Positions 31,675 through 40,850 are shown, counted from the first letter of the stretch. The stretch is 64,000 nt of DNA from Cupriavidus nantongensis (GCF_001598055.1 NZ_CP014844.1:2782967-2846966), one strand, 5' to 3'. Program-made: numbers and translations. Notes: a model not told the origin generated them from the letters alone.

Positions 31675-34526
31675 CGTGCCTTGCTCGCCGACTTCTCGAT
31701 ATTCGCTTGCATGCTTCCGAAGAGGTGCTCAATGTCGTCGATGGTCATGTCTTCCGCGGGCTGAGTCCACTTCAGCTGCGCTGAGATCTCTCGCTCGGTC
31801 GCCTGCACCGCCTCCTGCGGATGTTCGCTGCCGAGCGCCTCCTCCATGCGGACCAGCATCTCGGCGGCCTCTTGCTTAAAGCCGATGACGACTGGATTCG
31901 TTTCGACCTGGTGCACTGTCCGACTTGGCGGCTCGGGGTTGACGAGGTCCACCTGGGCTGGGGTCAGATTCTGTCTCCGCTCCATGGGACGATCATCGAC
32001 CGTGCCACCGTCACCCTGCTGGCTGTTTTGATACTGGGCGAGCCATTCGTGCAGACCGCCGTCTGTGCTGTCGCCGCTTGCTGGGTCGGCCAGATTTTCG
32101 TCGCCACTGTTCACCGGGCGCGCCGCTTGCGCATCCGGCAAGGCGTCATAATCTTCTGTCACAACGGCGCTGACAGTCTCCTCCTTGATGCTCGACAGGA
32201 CCGATGCCGGTCGCTGCGTGGACTCAGCGAATTCCCGCACCAGGTCCGCGAATGCGTTGGGCGCTGCTTTCTCCTGCAGCGGAGGATTGTGGTAGGGGTC
32301 GGTCCGGACGGTCGCTTCTTGCGCCGTAGCGGAGGACACGATTGCAGGCGATTCAGCTGCGAAGTCGACACCTTCGTACTGGTCTATCGCACTGACCTCT
32401 GGAATGTGCTCTTCCTCGCCTCCGGCGGCGGTCCAGTAGCGGCCTTGCGCATCAGGCTGACGTGCGCGCATCGCTGTCACTGCCGCTTGGTAATAGGCAA
32501 TGCCGCGATTCACTGCCCCTTCGTTGGGATTCAATTCCTCGATCTTTAGCCAGGTCTCGCGGACCGCCGCGAGGACTGGGTCGTCATTGCCGGGGTACTT
32601 CTTGGCCGTTCCCTCTCGGATCTTCTGGATGATATTGGCGATGATCGTGAACCGACGATCCGTTGCCTTGATCGGTGTAACCTTGCCTTTCAGTTCAGCG
32701 AACTGTGGACGGTCCACCTGCAGAAAGCGGTTCAGACGGAAAGGCAGCTTGGTCTTCTTGAACGAGTGGAACCACGTAAAACTGCGTGCCCTGGTAACCT
32801 GATCTTTGAAGATCAAGATACCTTCCATCTCCTTCAAGGCTTTCAATTCCTGCAACTCGATACGATCTCTTCGCTGGATTGAGCCTGTCAGTGCCTGGTT
32901 GAAGTTTGTCGGAAAGAGATTTCCAACACTGCCCTCATAGGAGCCCGTCTCCACAGTGATCGCCTGACCGGCGACCTTCTTGAAGACCTCCAGCGTCTTG
33001 TCTGGATCCTCCAGTGCCAACGTGTACTTGATCTTGGTGTTGGCAATCATCGAATCGACTTCTTCTTTGTTCTCCCCCTTCGCCATTGCGGCCACGTCCT
33101 GACCCGCGGCAATCATCATGAAGCCGAGGCTTCGCGCTTGCGCGAACATCAGTGCGATGCCCTCTGCAAAGTAGTAGCCCAGTTCGTCCATCGTAATGAT
33201 GTAAGGAGCTGGCGAGTTCGTTGCCTTGGTGTCGATGATCTCAGCGTAAGTGCCTTCAAGCCTATGGCCGAGGTTCATCGCCATCATGAGGCGAATACTC
33301 GCGACGACAAGCTTGCCAAGGTTGGCCGCTTCCTGCGCGGACTTCTCCAACGTCGGGATCATGACCACCAGGATGCGCCGATTCAGCAGCACATCCATCA
33401 TGTCGACTTCGGAGTATTTGTCCTTGAAGATGTAGCCATACGTGTCCATGAGCATGGAGAGCGTCCGCGCGTACTGGCCCGTCAGGTATCCGTGCTGGTC
33501 ATAGACGCCCTGATCCCACTTGTCAGGCTTGTCCGCGAGATCCGGGCGAAAGCCTGGCAAACCTGTCTCCAAATAGGCTTTGATGGGAAGGAACGCATAT
33601 TCAGGAATCTCGCCCTTCTTGCCCTTCAGATATAGCTTCACCAGGTTGGGCAGCGCCAGGTATTCCCGAATTACGCCGATAGACAGCGTAAGGTTCCCGG
33701 CGGCACGCTCGTAACAAAGCGTACGCAGTACGGCGTCCATCATGTTCACGGCTTTCTGCTGCCACTGCGCTCCATCCCCGCCGGCCTTCGGTAACAGGGA
33801 TGACGAAAGCTGCGACAAGAAGTCTGGCGTGCCCTCGTACCACGGATTCATGCTGTTCGAATGCTTCTCCGTGGTCTTCTTGCGCTTGTACGGATCCGCG
33901 CCGCCCGTCATGAAGTTGAGGACAAGGTAATCGTCCTCTCGCCCCGTGCGACGGCACATGCTCCACACTGCGGCATGCAGGCTCGAATCGGCCTTCCCGT
34001 CCGAGTAGAAGAAGCCCGACCCCCAAGCCAAGGCATTGAAGCAGATCGAGAGCAGCGTGACAGTCTTACCCGACCCCGTTGTCCCCATCAGCAGCATGTG
34101 AGTACGCGCGTCCGAGTTCGTGACCCAAAGCTCTTTGAGATGCTCAGCAGGATCAACGGAGCGCTGGTTCCCTAGGTGCAGGATGCCGTCGGCTTCCTTG
34201 CGTTTGATGACCTCCCCTGTACCATCCTTGTTCGGCTCCGCCGCTTCAAGCGTAGGATCGATGCCCCCAAGATGCTTCGGCATTCGCATCGGCAATTGGA
34301 AGCGCTGCCACGAGTACCAGAGTTGGACGAGCAGCATCACCACGGTGATTGGCAGCCATAGGAACGACAGTGCGACCGAGGCCACGGCGGCCCCTAGCTG
34401 GAACTTGGCGTAGTTCCGTGGCTGCTTGAGCCAATCGCCCATCTTTTGGGCGATTGGTCGAGGGTCGAGCGTGATCCCCTGTTGGGATAATTCTCGATTT
34501 GGCGACGTCTGGTATGGGTTATTCAC
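31671..34526 (-). CDS. trbC: type IV coupling protein, TrbC/DotL (IcmO) type
   Basis: A 951-residue VirD4-family motor that delivers DNA-relaxase or effector substrates to the type IVB channel. Two N-terminal membrane helices (GAAVASVALSFLWLPITVVM and adjacent); Walker A MGTTGSGKTVTL with Lys154; Walker B near YIITMDELGYYFAEG; the MMIAAGQDVAAMAKG motif typical of coupling proteins. The last ~300 residues are acidic and low-complexity (EEHIPEVSAIDQYEGVDFAA), corresponding to the DotL tail that binds adaptors. It directly follows trbB and trbA in the same order as on IncI1 plasmids. Confidence 0.93.
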   Translation of the reverse strand: MNNPYQTSPNRELSQQGITLDPRPIAQKMGDWLKQPRNYAKFQLGAAVASVALSFLWLPITVVMLLVQLWYSWQRFQLPMRMPKHLGGIDPTLEAAEPNKDGTGEVIKRKEADGILHLGNQRSVDPAEHLKELWVTNSDARTHMLLMGTTGSGKTVTLLSICFNALAWGSGFFYSDGKADSSLHAAVWSMCRRTGREDDYLVLNFMTGGADPYKRKKTTEKHSNSMNPWYEGTPDFLSQLSSSLLPKAGGDGAQWQQKAVNMMDAVLRTLCYERAAGNLTLSIGVIREYLALPNLVKLYLKGKKGEIPEYAFLPIKAYLETGLPGFRPDLADKPDKWDQGVYDQHGYLTGQYARTLSMLMDTYGYIFKDKYSEVDMMDVLLNRRILVVMIPTLEKSAQEAANLGKLVVASIRLMMAMNLGHRLEGTYAEIIDTKATNSPAPYIITMDELGYYFAEGIALMFAQARSLGFMMIAAGQDVAAMAKGENKEEVDSMIANTKIKYTLALEDPDKTLEVFKKVAGQAITVETGSYEGSVGNLFPTNFNQALTGSIQRRDRIELQELKALKEMEGILIFKDQVTRARSFTWFHSFKKTKLPFRLNRFLQVDRPQFAELKGKVTPIKATDRRFTIIANIIQKIREGTAKKYPGNDDPVLAAVRETWLKIEELNPNEGAVNRGIAYYQAAVTAMRARQPDAQGRYWTAAGGEEEHIPEVSAIDQYEGVDFAAESPAIVSSATAQEATVRTDPYHNPPLQEKAAPNAFADLVREFAESTQRPASVLSSIKEETVSAVVTEDYDALPDAQAARPVNSGDENLADPASGDSTDGGLHEWLAQYQNSQQGDGGTVDDRPMERRQNLTPAQVDLVNPEPPSRTVHQVETNPVVIGFKQEAAEMLVRMEEALGSEHPQEAVQATEREISAQLKWTQPAEDMTIDDIEHLFGSMQANIEKSASKAR

Positions 34527-34540
34527 GGTCGATCACCGCA

Positions 34541-35560
34541 TCACCGGTACTGCTTCACCAGCTCATTCAGGTCCAGCAACTTGCCATCCGCGTTTACCAC
34601 GGAAGGCGTCTGCGTGAGGCCCATGGCTTCGAATGCCTGACGATTCTTCTCGAGCCAATCCTTGCCTTTGGTGCACAGCTTGGGAACACGATCTCGGTTC
34701 TTGAATAGTTCATCGTTCAGAGTGTTCTCCTTACCGCGTACGTCGACTGCCATCGCTTCTCGCCATGTCTCTGCCTGCTGCTGCCAATCGCCGCGGCACA
34801 ACGCGTCGACAGCCACTTCATCGGACCCTGGCTTGTACGCGACGGGTAGGACGACAACCGGTTGATGTTGCGCAAGCTCCTGGATCACAGGCTCAGCTGC
34901 ACGACACGCGGGGCATTTCGGGTCGGAAAAAACGTAGACCGGCGGCGTGCCTTCGGTAAAGAGCGCGGGACTGACGTAGATCTGCCCGTCTGTACCCAAA
35001 AGCTCCGTGCGCGCGATCTTCGGTACATGCGTCGCGGATTCCGACGGCAGTCCCGACGGTGCGACCATCTTGTTGGCCTGGGCCAAGATCGCGGCTGCCA
35101 ATTCCGGCGATTGCGCTTTCGCTGTCGCAAGGGTGGCGATACTGCTGTATAGGCCCAGCACGAGCATAGGGACGCCGACATATAAGCCGAGCGTGCGTAG
35201 CCGCGCTTTCCAACGCTCCGCGGACGAGCGACGATGGAATGCGCCGACAATCAGGCCATGCGCCCGCTCGGCGTCTTCGCGCGAATGGAATCGCTCAAGA
35301 ATGCGAAGCTTCTCGCTGGCATCTTCGGTCACAAAGACGATGGCATACGGCGCCGTAGCCGCATCGTCGTGCGACACTTCGGCCTGTCTGGCCGAGACCA
35401 CCGAGAACGCATTCAGCGATGCGTCGGGCGCCGTAGTCAACCGGACGCGCGACAACGCTTTCAGGTGGCCGGTACTAGCAAAGAAGGACGAGAGGGAGCC
35501 GTCCGGCTCGATTCGCACGCAATCCTTCGCCTTACGCTCAAACGAGATCTTCATGTTCAT
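34541..35560 (-). CDS. trbB: TrbB-like membrane-anchored thiol-disulfide protein (DsbC/G-like)
   Basis: A 339-residue protein. Cytoplasmic N-terminal ~115 residues (KISFERKAKDCVRIEPDGSL, EKLRILERFHSREDAERAHG) of unknown fold, one membrane helix (about 122-145), then a periplasmic thioredoxin-fold domain with the active site CPAC (Cys216, Cys219) in PPVYVFSDPKCPACRAAEPV and TPSVVNADGKLLDLN, the cis-proline loop. It would isomerise or oxidise disulfides in periplasmic Tra proteins, several of which have paired cysteines. Flanked by trbA (4-bp gap) and trbC (14-bp gap), the IncI1 order. Confidence 0.88.
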   Translation of the reverse strand: MNMKISFERKAKDCVRIEPDGSLSSFFASTGHLKALSRVRLTTAPDASLNAFSVVSARQAEVSHDDAATAPYAIVFVTEDASEKLRILERFHSREDAERAHGLIVGAFHRRSSAERWKARLRTLGLYVGVPMLVLGLYSSIATLATAKAQSPELAAAILAQANKMVAPSGLPSESATHVPKIARTELLGTDGQIYVSPALFTEGTPPVYVFSDPKCPACRAAEPVIQELAQHQPVVVLPVAYKPGSDEVAVDALCRGDWQQQAETWREAMAVDVRGKENTLNDELFKNRDRVPKLCTKGKDWLEKNRQAFEAMGLTQTPSVVNADGKLLDLNELVKQYR

Positions 35561-35564
35561 TCCT

Positions 35565-36683
35565 TCACGGTCGGTTCAATAGCGAAAATTCTTCTTGCTT
35601 ACTGGATGGCTCGATTAGGCCCGTATCCTCGAGGTACTTGCGTAGGCCAGCCAGCGCGTTGTCCACGTGTGGTTCCTTCAAAACGCATCCGGCTTCCCAC
35701 GCCACCTCCTCAGCCTGCATATGATTGAAGACGCCAGCCGACTCCATCATCGGGGCCTTACGCCCGGCCGTATTGAGCGGGTACCACAGTGCGCGGTCGT
35801 TCGGTTTGAGCCAGATGAATTCCGAGGATGGGAGAGTGCCAAGTTCCCGCGCTTGAATCAGCATCGCCATTAAGAGCGTGCGTGGGTACCTGTGCTTCTT
35901 TATCCAGGTATCCACTTCCTTGGATCGCAGGCAACGCTGAAATGCGGGGGTGGCCACAGAGAAGTCTGGCCGCGAACCTTCATTCGAAGCACTGTAGTTG
36001 AGGGCATCCATGAGGTCGCGACACGCATCGATGTCCTTGAAGAAGACCCGCAGCCCGAACACGGCGAACAGTGCCCGTTCAGTAGGCGTCAACTGCCCCA
36101 GCTCACGTCGGTCAGCAATGGGCCTGCCGAGCTGTTGCGCCAGGAGATCGCGGGCCCGTTCATCGTCCAGCTTCTCTGAATGGATAAGCCCGTGCTCCGC
36201 AACCCATTCTTCCGGATGCACCGACGATGCCCACTCCGGCGGATCTTCCTGGGAGAGATCGCGGTGCAAGATTGGCGCGACCGCGGAGAAGTTGCGGCTC
36301 TGTGCTTCCAACAGGCCTTGAATCGTGTAGACGCTTTTTGCCTTTAGGATCGGGTTGCGCAAAGCCTTGAGGGCGAACCAGATGCCCAAGGACACAGGCA
36401 CAAACGCCCAGAGGTACCCGACTGCCGACCCGGCCACCCAGATCTCTTTGAACGTCACGACACGTGCGTACTTGAAATAGGTGACCAGCTGCCACTGACG
36501 ATCTCTGGCGAAGTCGAACAGTTTCGCCCAAGGGTAGATCTCGTATCCCTTCCAGATCAGCAGTCGTTGAGCCATGGCCTCATGTCGGAACGTCCACAGA
36601 AACCAGAGGAGCGCGACCGCGATCAGAATGCACATGCCGAACAGCGGCGCTGCCGAGCGGTCGTTCTTTACTTGATCTGACAT
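35565..36683 (-). CDS. trbA: TrbA/DotM (IcmP)-like coupling-complex protein
   Basis: A 372-residue membrane protein. Two N-terminal helices (FGMCILIAVALLWFLWTF and VGYLWAFVPVSLGIWFALKA) are followed by a cytoplasmic domain with FSAVAPILHRDLSQEDPPEW, ERALFAVFGLRVFFKDIDAC and LLMAMLIQARELGTLPSSEF. This matches DotM/IcmP, part of the DotL coupling complex that recruits substrates. Overlaps the lytic transglycosylase gene by 16 bp. Position before trbB and trbC is as in IncI1 trb operons. Confidence 0.85.
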   Translation of the reverse strand: MSDQVKNDRSAAPLFGMCILIAVALLWFLWTFRHEAMAQRLLIWKGYEIYPWAKLFDFARDRQWQLVTYFKYARVVTFKEIWVAGSAVGYLWAFVPVSLGIWFALKALRNPILKAKSVYTIQGLLEAQSRNFSAVAPILHRDLSQEDPPEWASSVHPEEWVAEHGLIHSEKLDDERARDLLAQQLGRPIADRRELGQLTPTERALFAVFGLRVFFKDIDACRDLMDALNYSASNEGSRPDFSVATPAFQRCLRSKEVDTWIKKHRYPRTLLMAMLIQARELGTLPSSEFIWLKPNDRALWYPLNTAGRKAPMMESAGVFNHMQAEEVAWEAGCVLKEPHVDNALAGLRKYLEDTGLIEPSSKQEEFSLLNRP

Positions 36684-37144
36684 CCGAACCTCCTTGCGGC
36701 GTCGGCGACCCGCAAGACATAGCCATAACCAATGACGGGGTCCGGGTTGTGATACCTCGCCACGCCAGTCCAGAAATCACGTGCACGGTTTATCTCGTAG
36801 CGCAAGACGTATCCGGCACCGCGGATTGCAAGACACCGATCCTGGACGATCTGCTGCGCCGTGATGCCGAAGTTGCGCTGGAACACCCGGATCCAGAAGT
36901 CATTAAGTTGCATGATTCCGTAATCGCGTGATCCGTTTCGATTGGGTCGGGAGACCATGGTTGTGCTTTTCGACCCGGAAGACTCCACCTGGTGGATGCC
37001 ACGCAGAATGCAGGAAGGCACCTGATATTCGATCTCTGTCGCCGCAAAACACTGCGCGAGTTCTGCATCGTCCGAAGCTGACGCGACGGATCCCATTCCA
37101 GCTATCGCTGCGGCACCCAGAAGCTTTCCCAGCCGGACCCTCAT
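36668..37144 (-). CDS. SLT-type lytic transglycosylase
   Basis: A 158-residue exported enzyme with signal peptide (KLLGAAAIAGMGSVASA). The SLT core is clear: VPSCILRGIHQVESSGSKST with catalytic Glu54, GSRDYGIMQLNDFWIRVF, and VARYHNPDPVIGYGYVLRVA. It cuts peptidoglycan glycan strands so that the transfer apparatus can span the wall. VirB1-like enzymes of this size are standard in conjugation operons. It overlaps the genes on both sides, so it belongs to the trb operon. Confidence 0.9.
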   Translation of the reverse strand: MRVRLGKLLGAAAIAGMGSVASASDDAELAQCFAATEIEYQVPSCILRGIHQVESSGSKSTTMVSRPNRNGSRDYGIMQLNDFWIRVFQRNFGITAQQIVQDRCLAIRGAGYVLRYEINRARDFWTGVARYHNPDPVIGYGYVLRVADAARRFGCQIK

Positions 37145-37548
37145 TGCGTCTCCTCGATCTCTTCAATGCAAACCAGTAGATGGCGCAGCTTTTCAGTCGA
37201 GAACAACAAGGCGTACTCGCCTCCCTTCCGGATACGGTCCAGGCGCCGATTTGCCTCCGGAATGGTCTCGATGTGATGCGGCCACTTGTGCTCGATGGCG
37301 ATCACAACCGGTATCGCCGCGGTGAAAGGCACTGCAGAGAAAAAGCGGTTTAGCTCGACATGGCACGCTTCCAGGTCATCCCGTGACATCGCTGACACCA
37401 TCTGCGCCATGCGGTGGGCAGCGGCGGCAATCTGCTGCCTGGGCATGCCTGTGGGCGACGCGTCGATCTGCCTTGCCACCATGCGGCCCACTTCCGACTG
37501 GAGCAGTTCGATCAACGCCGCCCGTGGCTCTCCGAGCATTGAGGCCAT
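37141..37548 (-). CDS. hypothetical protein heading the trb operon
   Basis: A 135-residue soluble helical protein (GEPRAALIELLQSEVGRMVA, HRMAQMVSAMSRDDLEACHV). The ATG at 37548 has AGGAGA nine bases upstream, which decides the start. Its stop overlaps the transglycosylase start by 4 bp. It lies 23 bases from the double operator at 37572-37600. Family not recognised; could be a cytoplasmic accessory of the coupling complex. Confidence 0.55.
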   Translation of the reverse strand: MASMLGEPRAALIELLQSEVGRMVARQIDASPTGMPRQQIAAAAHRMAQMVSAMSRDDLEACHVELNRFFSAVPFTAAIPVVIAIEHKWPHHIETIPEANRRLDRIRKGGEYALLFSTEKLRHLLVCIEEIEETQ

Positions 37549-37571
37549 GTGTTAGGATCTCCTGTGGTTCC

Positions 37572-37600
37572 GTATCGCTGTAACGATACGCATTGTATCG
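37572..37600. promoter_or_regulatory. double operator-like site between divergent trb and rep genes (site 5)
   Basis: GTATCG-CTGTAA-CGATAC (37572-37589) plus a further half-site GTATCG at 37595-37600. The 81-bp divergent region between the genes starting at 37548 (minus) and 37630 (plus) can therefore be shut or opened from one place. Confidence 0.7.
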
Positions 37601-37629
37601 TCAAAATTTAAGTTGACTGGGAGGAAAAA

Positions 37630-37872
37630 TTGTCTGCACCCACGGAGAAGCCACAAGCGCGCCCCAAGCCGGCTATGCAGGAGGATGACGAAGGCTCCAC
37701 GCAGGACCTTAGTCATCTGGCGAGTCTTGCAGGACTCGGGCTGATTGGTCACGTTGCAGACTTTGCTGAAACTGCTTCCGAGGAAATTGTTGGCGAACGC
37801 CCAGGTGGGTCCGTCCTCGCCACGGACCCGCGAGCAGCGGTCGAGCCTCGCAAGCGCTATACCCCCAGGTGA
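37630..37872 (+). CDS. small protein upstream of repA
   Basis: An 80-residue protein starting with TTG at 37630 behind a strong GGGAGGA. Sequence is hydrophilic at both ends with an amphipathic middle (LSHLASLAGLGLIGHVADFA). It is divergent from the trb operon and 140 bp before repA, which suggests a copy-control or stability accessory. Family not recognised. Confidence 0.5.
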   Translation: MSAPTEKPQARPKPAMQEDDEGSTQDLSHLASLAGLGLIGHVADFAETASEEIVGERPGGSVLATDPRAAVEPRKRYTPR

Positions 37873-37983
37873 GCGCTGGTTGGCGTTGGGCCGAGCACCG
37901 GCCTACTTGGCGCAGGTGTATCGGCGGCGCGATAGGAACGACGCGAGGAATTTGACATATCACCGCTCCGGCTCTATGGTTAC

Positions 37984-38001
37984 GTGTCATTACAACGATA
38001 C
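37984..38001 (+). promoter_or_regulatory. operator-like inverted repeat at the repA start (site 6)
   Basis: GTGTCA-TTACAA-CGATAC, ending 10 bases before the ATG at 38012. The left arm is the most degenerate of the nine sites. Confidence 0.5.
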
Positions 38002-38011
38002 GGAATTGGTC

Positions 38012-39019
38012 ATGGCTGAATTGGAACTCGTTGCCCCGGCTGCCACGAGGAGACCCAAGGTTGTTGCTGGCGAAAAGGTCATTCACGCATCGACCGTGAT
38101 CGCCGCTCGCAAGCCCGGTCTTGATGAGGTCGGATTTGGCGCGAAATGTCTCGTCTCGGCTTCCTTGCCATACCGAAATCCGAAGCCAGAGCAGTTGGTC
38201 AACGGCGCGTGGCTCAGGCACAACGGCAACTACGCTCTGTGGGTACAAGGCGGTATCAACGGGATTCCATACGGCATTTATCCGCGACTGTTTGTCATGT
38301 GGCTGACATCGGAGGCGCTCCGCACGGGCAGCCGGAAGATTCATACCGGTGGAACGTTCGCTGAGTTTTGTCGCAAGCTGAATATTGATCGGAGTCGAGG
38401 CAAGCGCGGTGCGGGCAAAGCCCTGATCGAACAAGCAGATCGCTTCCTGCAGAGCCGTGCTGCCTTCGTAACACTTCCCGCGCATCTCGCGACCGGCAAG
38501 CGAGCGGACTTTCTTAGCGCGAAGCTAAAGCACACCGACCTACTCAGCTTCGCCGACGGATACTCGCTCTTCTTTGATCCGGATGAGCAAGCGTCTCAGC
38601 AAGGTTCCCTCTTTAGCTCAGAAATTACCCTTACGGAGAACTTCTTCGACGAAATTACGGCTCACTGCATTCCAGTGGATCTGCGAGCCGTTACTGCCCT
38701 GCAGCGCTCGCCCATGGATCTGGATATCTATCAGTGGCTTGCCTATCGGATGTTCAAGCTGACCAAGCCGGCCTATCCAACCTGGGAGCAGCTGTACCAG
38801 CAGTTCGGCTCAAACTACGGGCGGTTGCGTGACTTCCGAAGCGAGTTCATCGAATCACTTAAACGAGTCCACCTCGTCTACCCCGGGCTCCGCGTATCTG
38901 AAGCCGAAGGTGGGTCCGGTCTAGTTCTTTATCCATCGCCGACACCAGTCGCGCCAACCTCACTGCCCGCGGCGCGCAACGCCAGTGAAGCTTCGCCCCA
39001 ACTGCTATTGGTTAGCTAA
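38012..39019 (+). CDS. repA: plasmid replication initiator, RepA (RepA_C-type)
   Basis: A 335-residue initiator. The ATG at 38012 is preferred: GGAATTGGTC supplies a ribosome site and the operator stays outside the gene; 37976 is an alternative. Family pattern of plasmid-encoded RepA proteins: YGIYPRLFVMWLTSEALRTG, KIHTGGTFAEFCRKLNID, HCIPVDLRAVTALQRSPMDL, DIYQWLAYRMFKLTKPAYP, and YGRLRDFRSEFIESLKRVHL. These proteins bind iterons and open the origin with DnaA. A matching nine-iteron array lies 3.2 kb downstream (42208-42513) and a single copy lies 100 bp after the gene. Confidence 0.9.
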   Translation: MAELELVAPAATRRPKVVAGEKVIHASTVIAARKPGLDEVGFGAKCLVSASLPYRNPKPEQLVNGAWLRHNGNYALWVQGGINGIPYGIYPRLFVMWLTSEALRTGSRKIHTGGTFAEFCRKLNIDRSRGKRGAGKALIEQADRFLQSRAAFVTLPAHLATGKRADFLSAKLKHTDLLSFADGYSLFFDPDEQASQQGSLFSSEITLTENFFDEITAHCIPVDLRAVTALQRSPMDLDIYQWLAYRMFKLTKPAYPTWEQLYQQFGSNYGRLRDFRSEFIESLKRVHLVYPGLRVSEAEGGSGLVLYPSPTPVAPTSLPAARNASEASPQLLLVS

Positions 39020-39119
39020 ACGGTGTTTCACGTAAGGCCGCGGCGCCCGATACCGAAAGCCACCAAAGGAGCCGCGCAATCTGTGTTGGGAGCAGATATA
39101 CCGCAGCTCGAACATCCGG

Positions 39120-39135
39120 GGTGAAATGGTCGCGC
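39120..39135 (+). repeat. solitary iteron copy after repA
   Basis: GGTGAAATGGTCGCGC, identical to the best iterons of the origin at 42.2-42.5 kb. It lies in the 297-bp stretch 39020-39316 downstream of repA, in which I see no gene. It could titrate RepA or be an origin remnant. Confidence 0.7.
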
Positions 39136-39316
39136 TTCCAGCGGCATGCGAGCCGGCCAGCGGCGAAACTACAGGCGGTGGATGCCACCGAGTCGCGCGA
39201 GCCAGCAACGTGGCTAAGCGAATGCCCCCACAACGTTGGGTGTGGAATCGCTTTTCGCAGACCGATAACCAAGCAACAGATTCGTGGGTTTCCCAAGCGT
39301 CTCTCGTGCTTTTCTT

Positions 39317-39475
39317 ATGATTGATATCGTTATCGTCGCTGCTGCATTCATTCTCTGTATCTGCTATAAAGTTCGCGAGGTATTAGTCCGGCACGCCACC
39401 GTAACGAGGTTGATTGCCGACCTGGAATCGATGCTCGCCCAACGTCGCGCGATGCTTGACCGCCATCGATCCTAA
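39317..39475 (+). CDS. 52-residue membrane protein
   Basis: One N-terminal membrane helix (MIDIVIVAAAFILCICYKV) then a basic helix (RLIADLESMLAQRRAMLDRH) with leucine spacing suggestive of a short coiled coil. Start at the ATG at 39317; the SD is poor. Function unknown. Confidence 0.4.
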   Translation: MIDIVIVAAAFILCICYKVREVLVRHATVTRLIADLESMLAQRRAMLDRHRS

Positions 39476-39514
39476 AGACTGGCTGGCGGAACCGTGCTGG
39501 GCACGGAGGCCAAC

Positions 39515-39826
39515 GTGAAGATCCGACGCATCCGAAAGGTCGAACAGTTCCGGAACCGAGTCATTACCGACAAGCTTGTCATCGGAAGCGACTGGGTGCC
39601 ATCGGCCCCAAACATCAACGCGCTTCCCAAGCCACTGCGTGACTTCATTGTCCGGCTCTACGCTTATGATCCCCAGCACTACGTCCAGAAGGTCGCCGTG
39701 CTGCAGGAACACATCCGGATGCTCGAGGCGGATAACAAGCGACTCCGCAATGAGCTGGGGTGGTGCCGGAAAGCTCTAGGACAGGCGACGGATGGCGGGT
39801 CAGCTCCAGCCAAGGCTATTGGATAG
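39515..39826 (+). CDS. hypothetical coiled-coil protein
   Basis: A 103-residue protein. The GTG at 39515 has ACGGAGG at good spacing and is preferred over a GTG at 39494. Basic N-terminus (VKIRRIRKVEQFRNRV), then a C-terminal coiled coil (HIRMLEADNKRLRNELGWCR). It converges with the SRAP-peptidase gene, leaving only 9 bp. Possible small DNA-associated protein; family not recognised. Confidence 0.5.
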   Translation: MKIRRIRKVEQFRNRVITDKLVIGSDWVPSAPNINALPKPLRDFIVRLYAYDPQHYVQKVAVLQEHIRMLEADNKRLRNELGWCRKALGQATDGGSAPAKAIG

Positions 39827-39835
39827 GCAAGCGTC

Positions 39836-40516
39836 TTACTGGACGGGAACAACGAGCTGGGGCCCTTGATTCCGAACGTTCCCCACTTCCTTCCCTACTT
39901 CCCACCATTGGAACGTGTCCGCGGCAAGCATGCCCGTGCGAAGCAGATTCTCTGCGCCCTCGGGTGCCAGGGCAGGATCAAGCCACAACCGTGCATCCTC
40001 CCCATCTAAGACGACTGGGCGCCGATCATGGACGTCGACCAGGCCCCCATCAGCATCCGAAGTGATAATCACCATTCCGCCGGCCGGCTGCTCCTCCCAG
40101 ACGTCCGCTAGGCCGGCAAAGAAGCAGGGGCCCTCACGACGTGAGATGAACTGTGGTCGCTTAACCCCGTCGATAACCGGCCATTCATACCAGCCATCGG
40201 CGGGGACGATTACTCGCTTGCGAGCCGCCCAAAGCCCCCGGTAATACCCGCTGGTCGGAACGCTTTCGATGCGGGCATTGATGACAACCCTACGGGTCTT
40301 ATCGGCGCGAGCCCAGTGCGGCTTGTAGCCCCATGTGATGGCCTCACAGCGGCCTAGGGCTTGGGAATTCAGGCGGTCAAAGGCCCAAACCTCAGTCTGC
40401 GGCGCAACGTTGTATCGTGGCCGGAGATCCCCGACGTGCTCGGCGACGCTACTGTCCCAGCCCATCGCTACCGCAAACAGCCGTAAATCGCTAAATTGGG
40501 TGATGCGTCCGCACAT
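39836..40516 (-). CDS. yedK: SOS response-associated peptidase (SRAP, YedK/HMCES-like)
   Basis: A 226-residue SRAP protein. The start at 40516 places the catalytic Cys at position 2 (MCGRITQF) after methionine removal, as required to cross-link abasic sites in single-stranded DNA. Other signatures: RPRYNVAPQTEVWAFDR, INARIESVPTSGYYRGLW, RVIVPADGWYEW with the active-site glutamate, and VDVHDRRPVVL with the histidine. These enzymes protect ssDNA, which suits conjugative entry. It lies 4 bp after the gene at 40521 and so under the LexA box at 40851. Confidence 0.93.
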   Translation of the reverse strand: MCGRITQFSDLRLFAVAMGWDSSVAEHVGDLRPRYNVAPQTEVWAFDRLNSQALGRCEAITWGYKPHWARADKTRRVVINARIESVPTSGYYRGLWAARKRVIVPADGWYEWPVIDGVKRPQFISRREGPCFFAGLADVWEEQPAGGMVIITSDADGGLVDVHDRRPVVLDGEDARLWLDPALAPEGAENLLRTGMLAADTFQWWEVGKEVGNVRNQGPQLVVPVQ

Positions 40517-40520
40517 CCCG

Positions 40521-40847
40521 TCACCTCGGAAATGAAACATCTCGGCCAGGGTTGCTGGCCCCATGGAAAATGTCGTGCACACGTGCATTGTGCTCAGCAA
40601 TACATGGCTCGCCGGCAGTCTCGTGCTGCCAGCATGCTCGAATGAAGTTTCTCGACTCTAGGCATCCACCGTCCAGAGACCGTTCGAGCTGATCGCCCCG
40701 GACCACCAACCGGCGAAGGCGAAACACTTCCCACGCCAGCGCCATCACCACATGCTTCGATGGTGCCGCGCGGCAGAGCGCACGTAGCTCACGGGCCGTA
40801 AGCTTTGGAAGCTCGTATTTGCCGTCTGGGCCGATGGGGTATCTCAT
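40521..40847 (-). CDS. hypothetical SOS-controlled protein
   Basis: A 108-residue helical protein (MRYPIGPDGKYELPKLTARE, LCRAAPSKHVVMALAWEVFR) with a histidine/cysteine-rich end (CWQHETAGEPCIAEHNARVH). The start at 40847 lies 3 bases from a perfect LexA box, so it must be the first SOS-controlled gene, followed by the SRAP peptidase. Family not recognised; linkage suggests a DNA-repair accessory. Confidence 0.6.
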   Translation of the reverse strand: MRYPIGPDGKYELPKLTARELRALCRAAPSKHVVMALAWEVFRLRRLVVRGDQLERSLDGGCLESRNFIRACWQHETAGEPCIAEHNARVHDIFHGASNPGRDVSFPR

Positions 40848-40850
40848 GGA

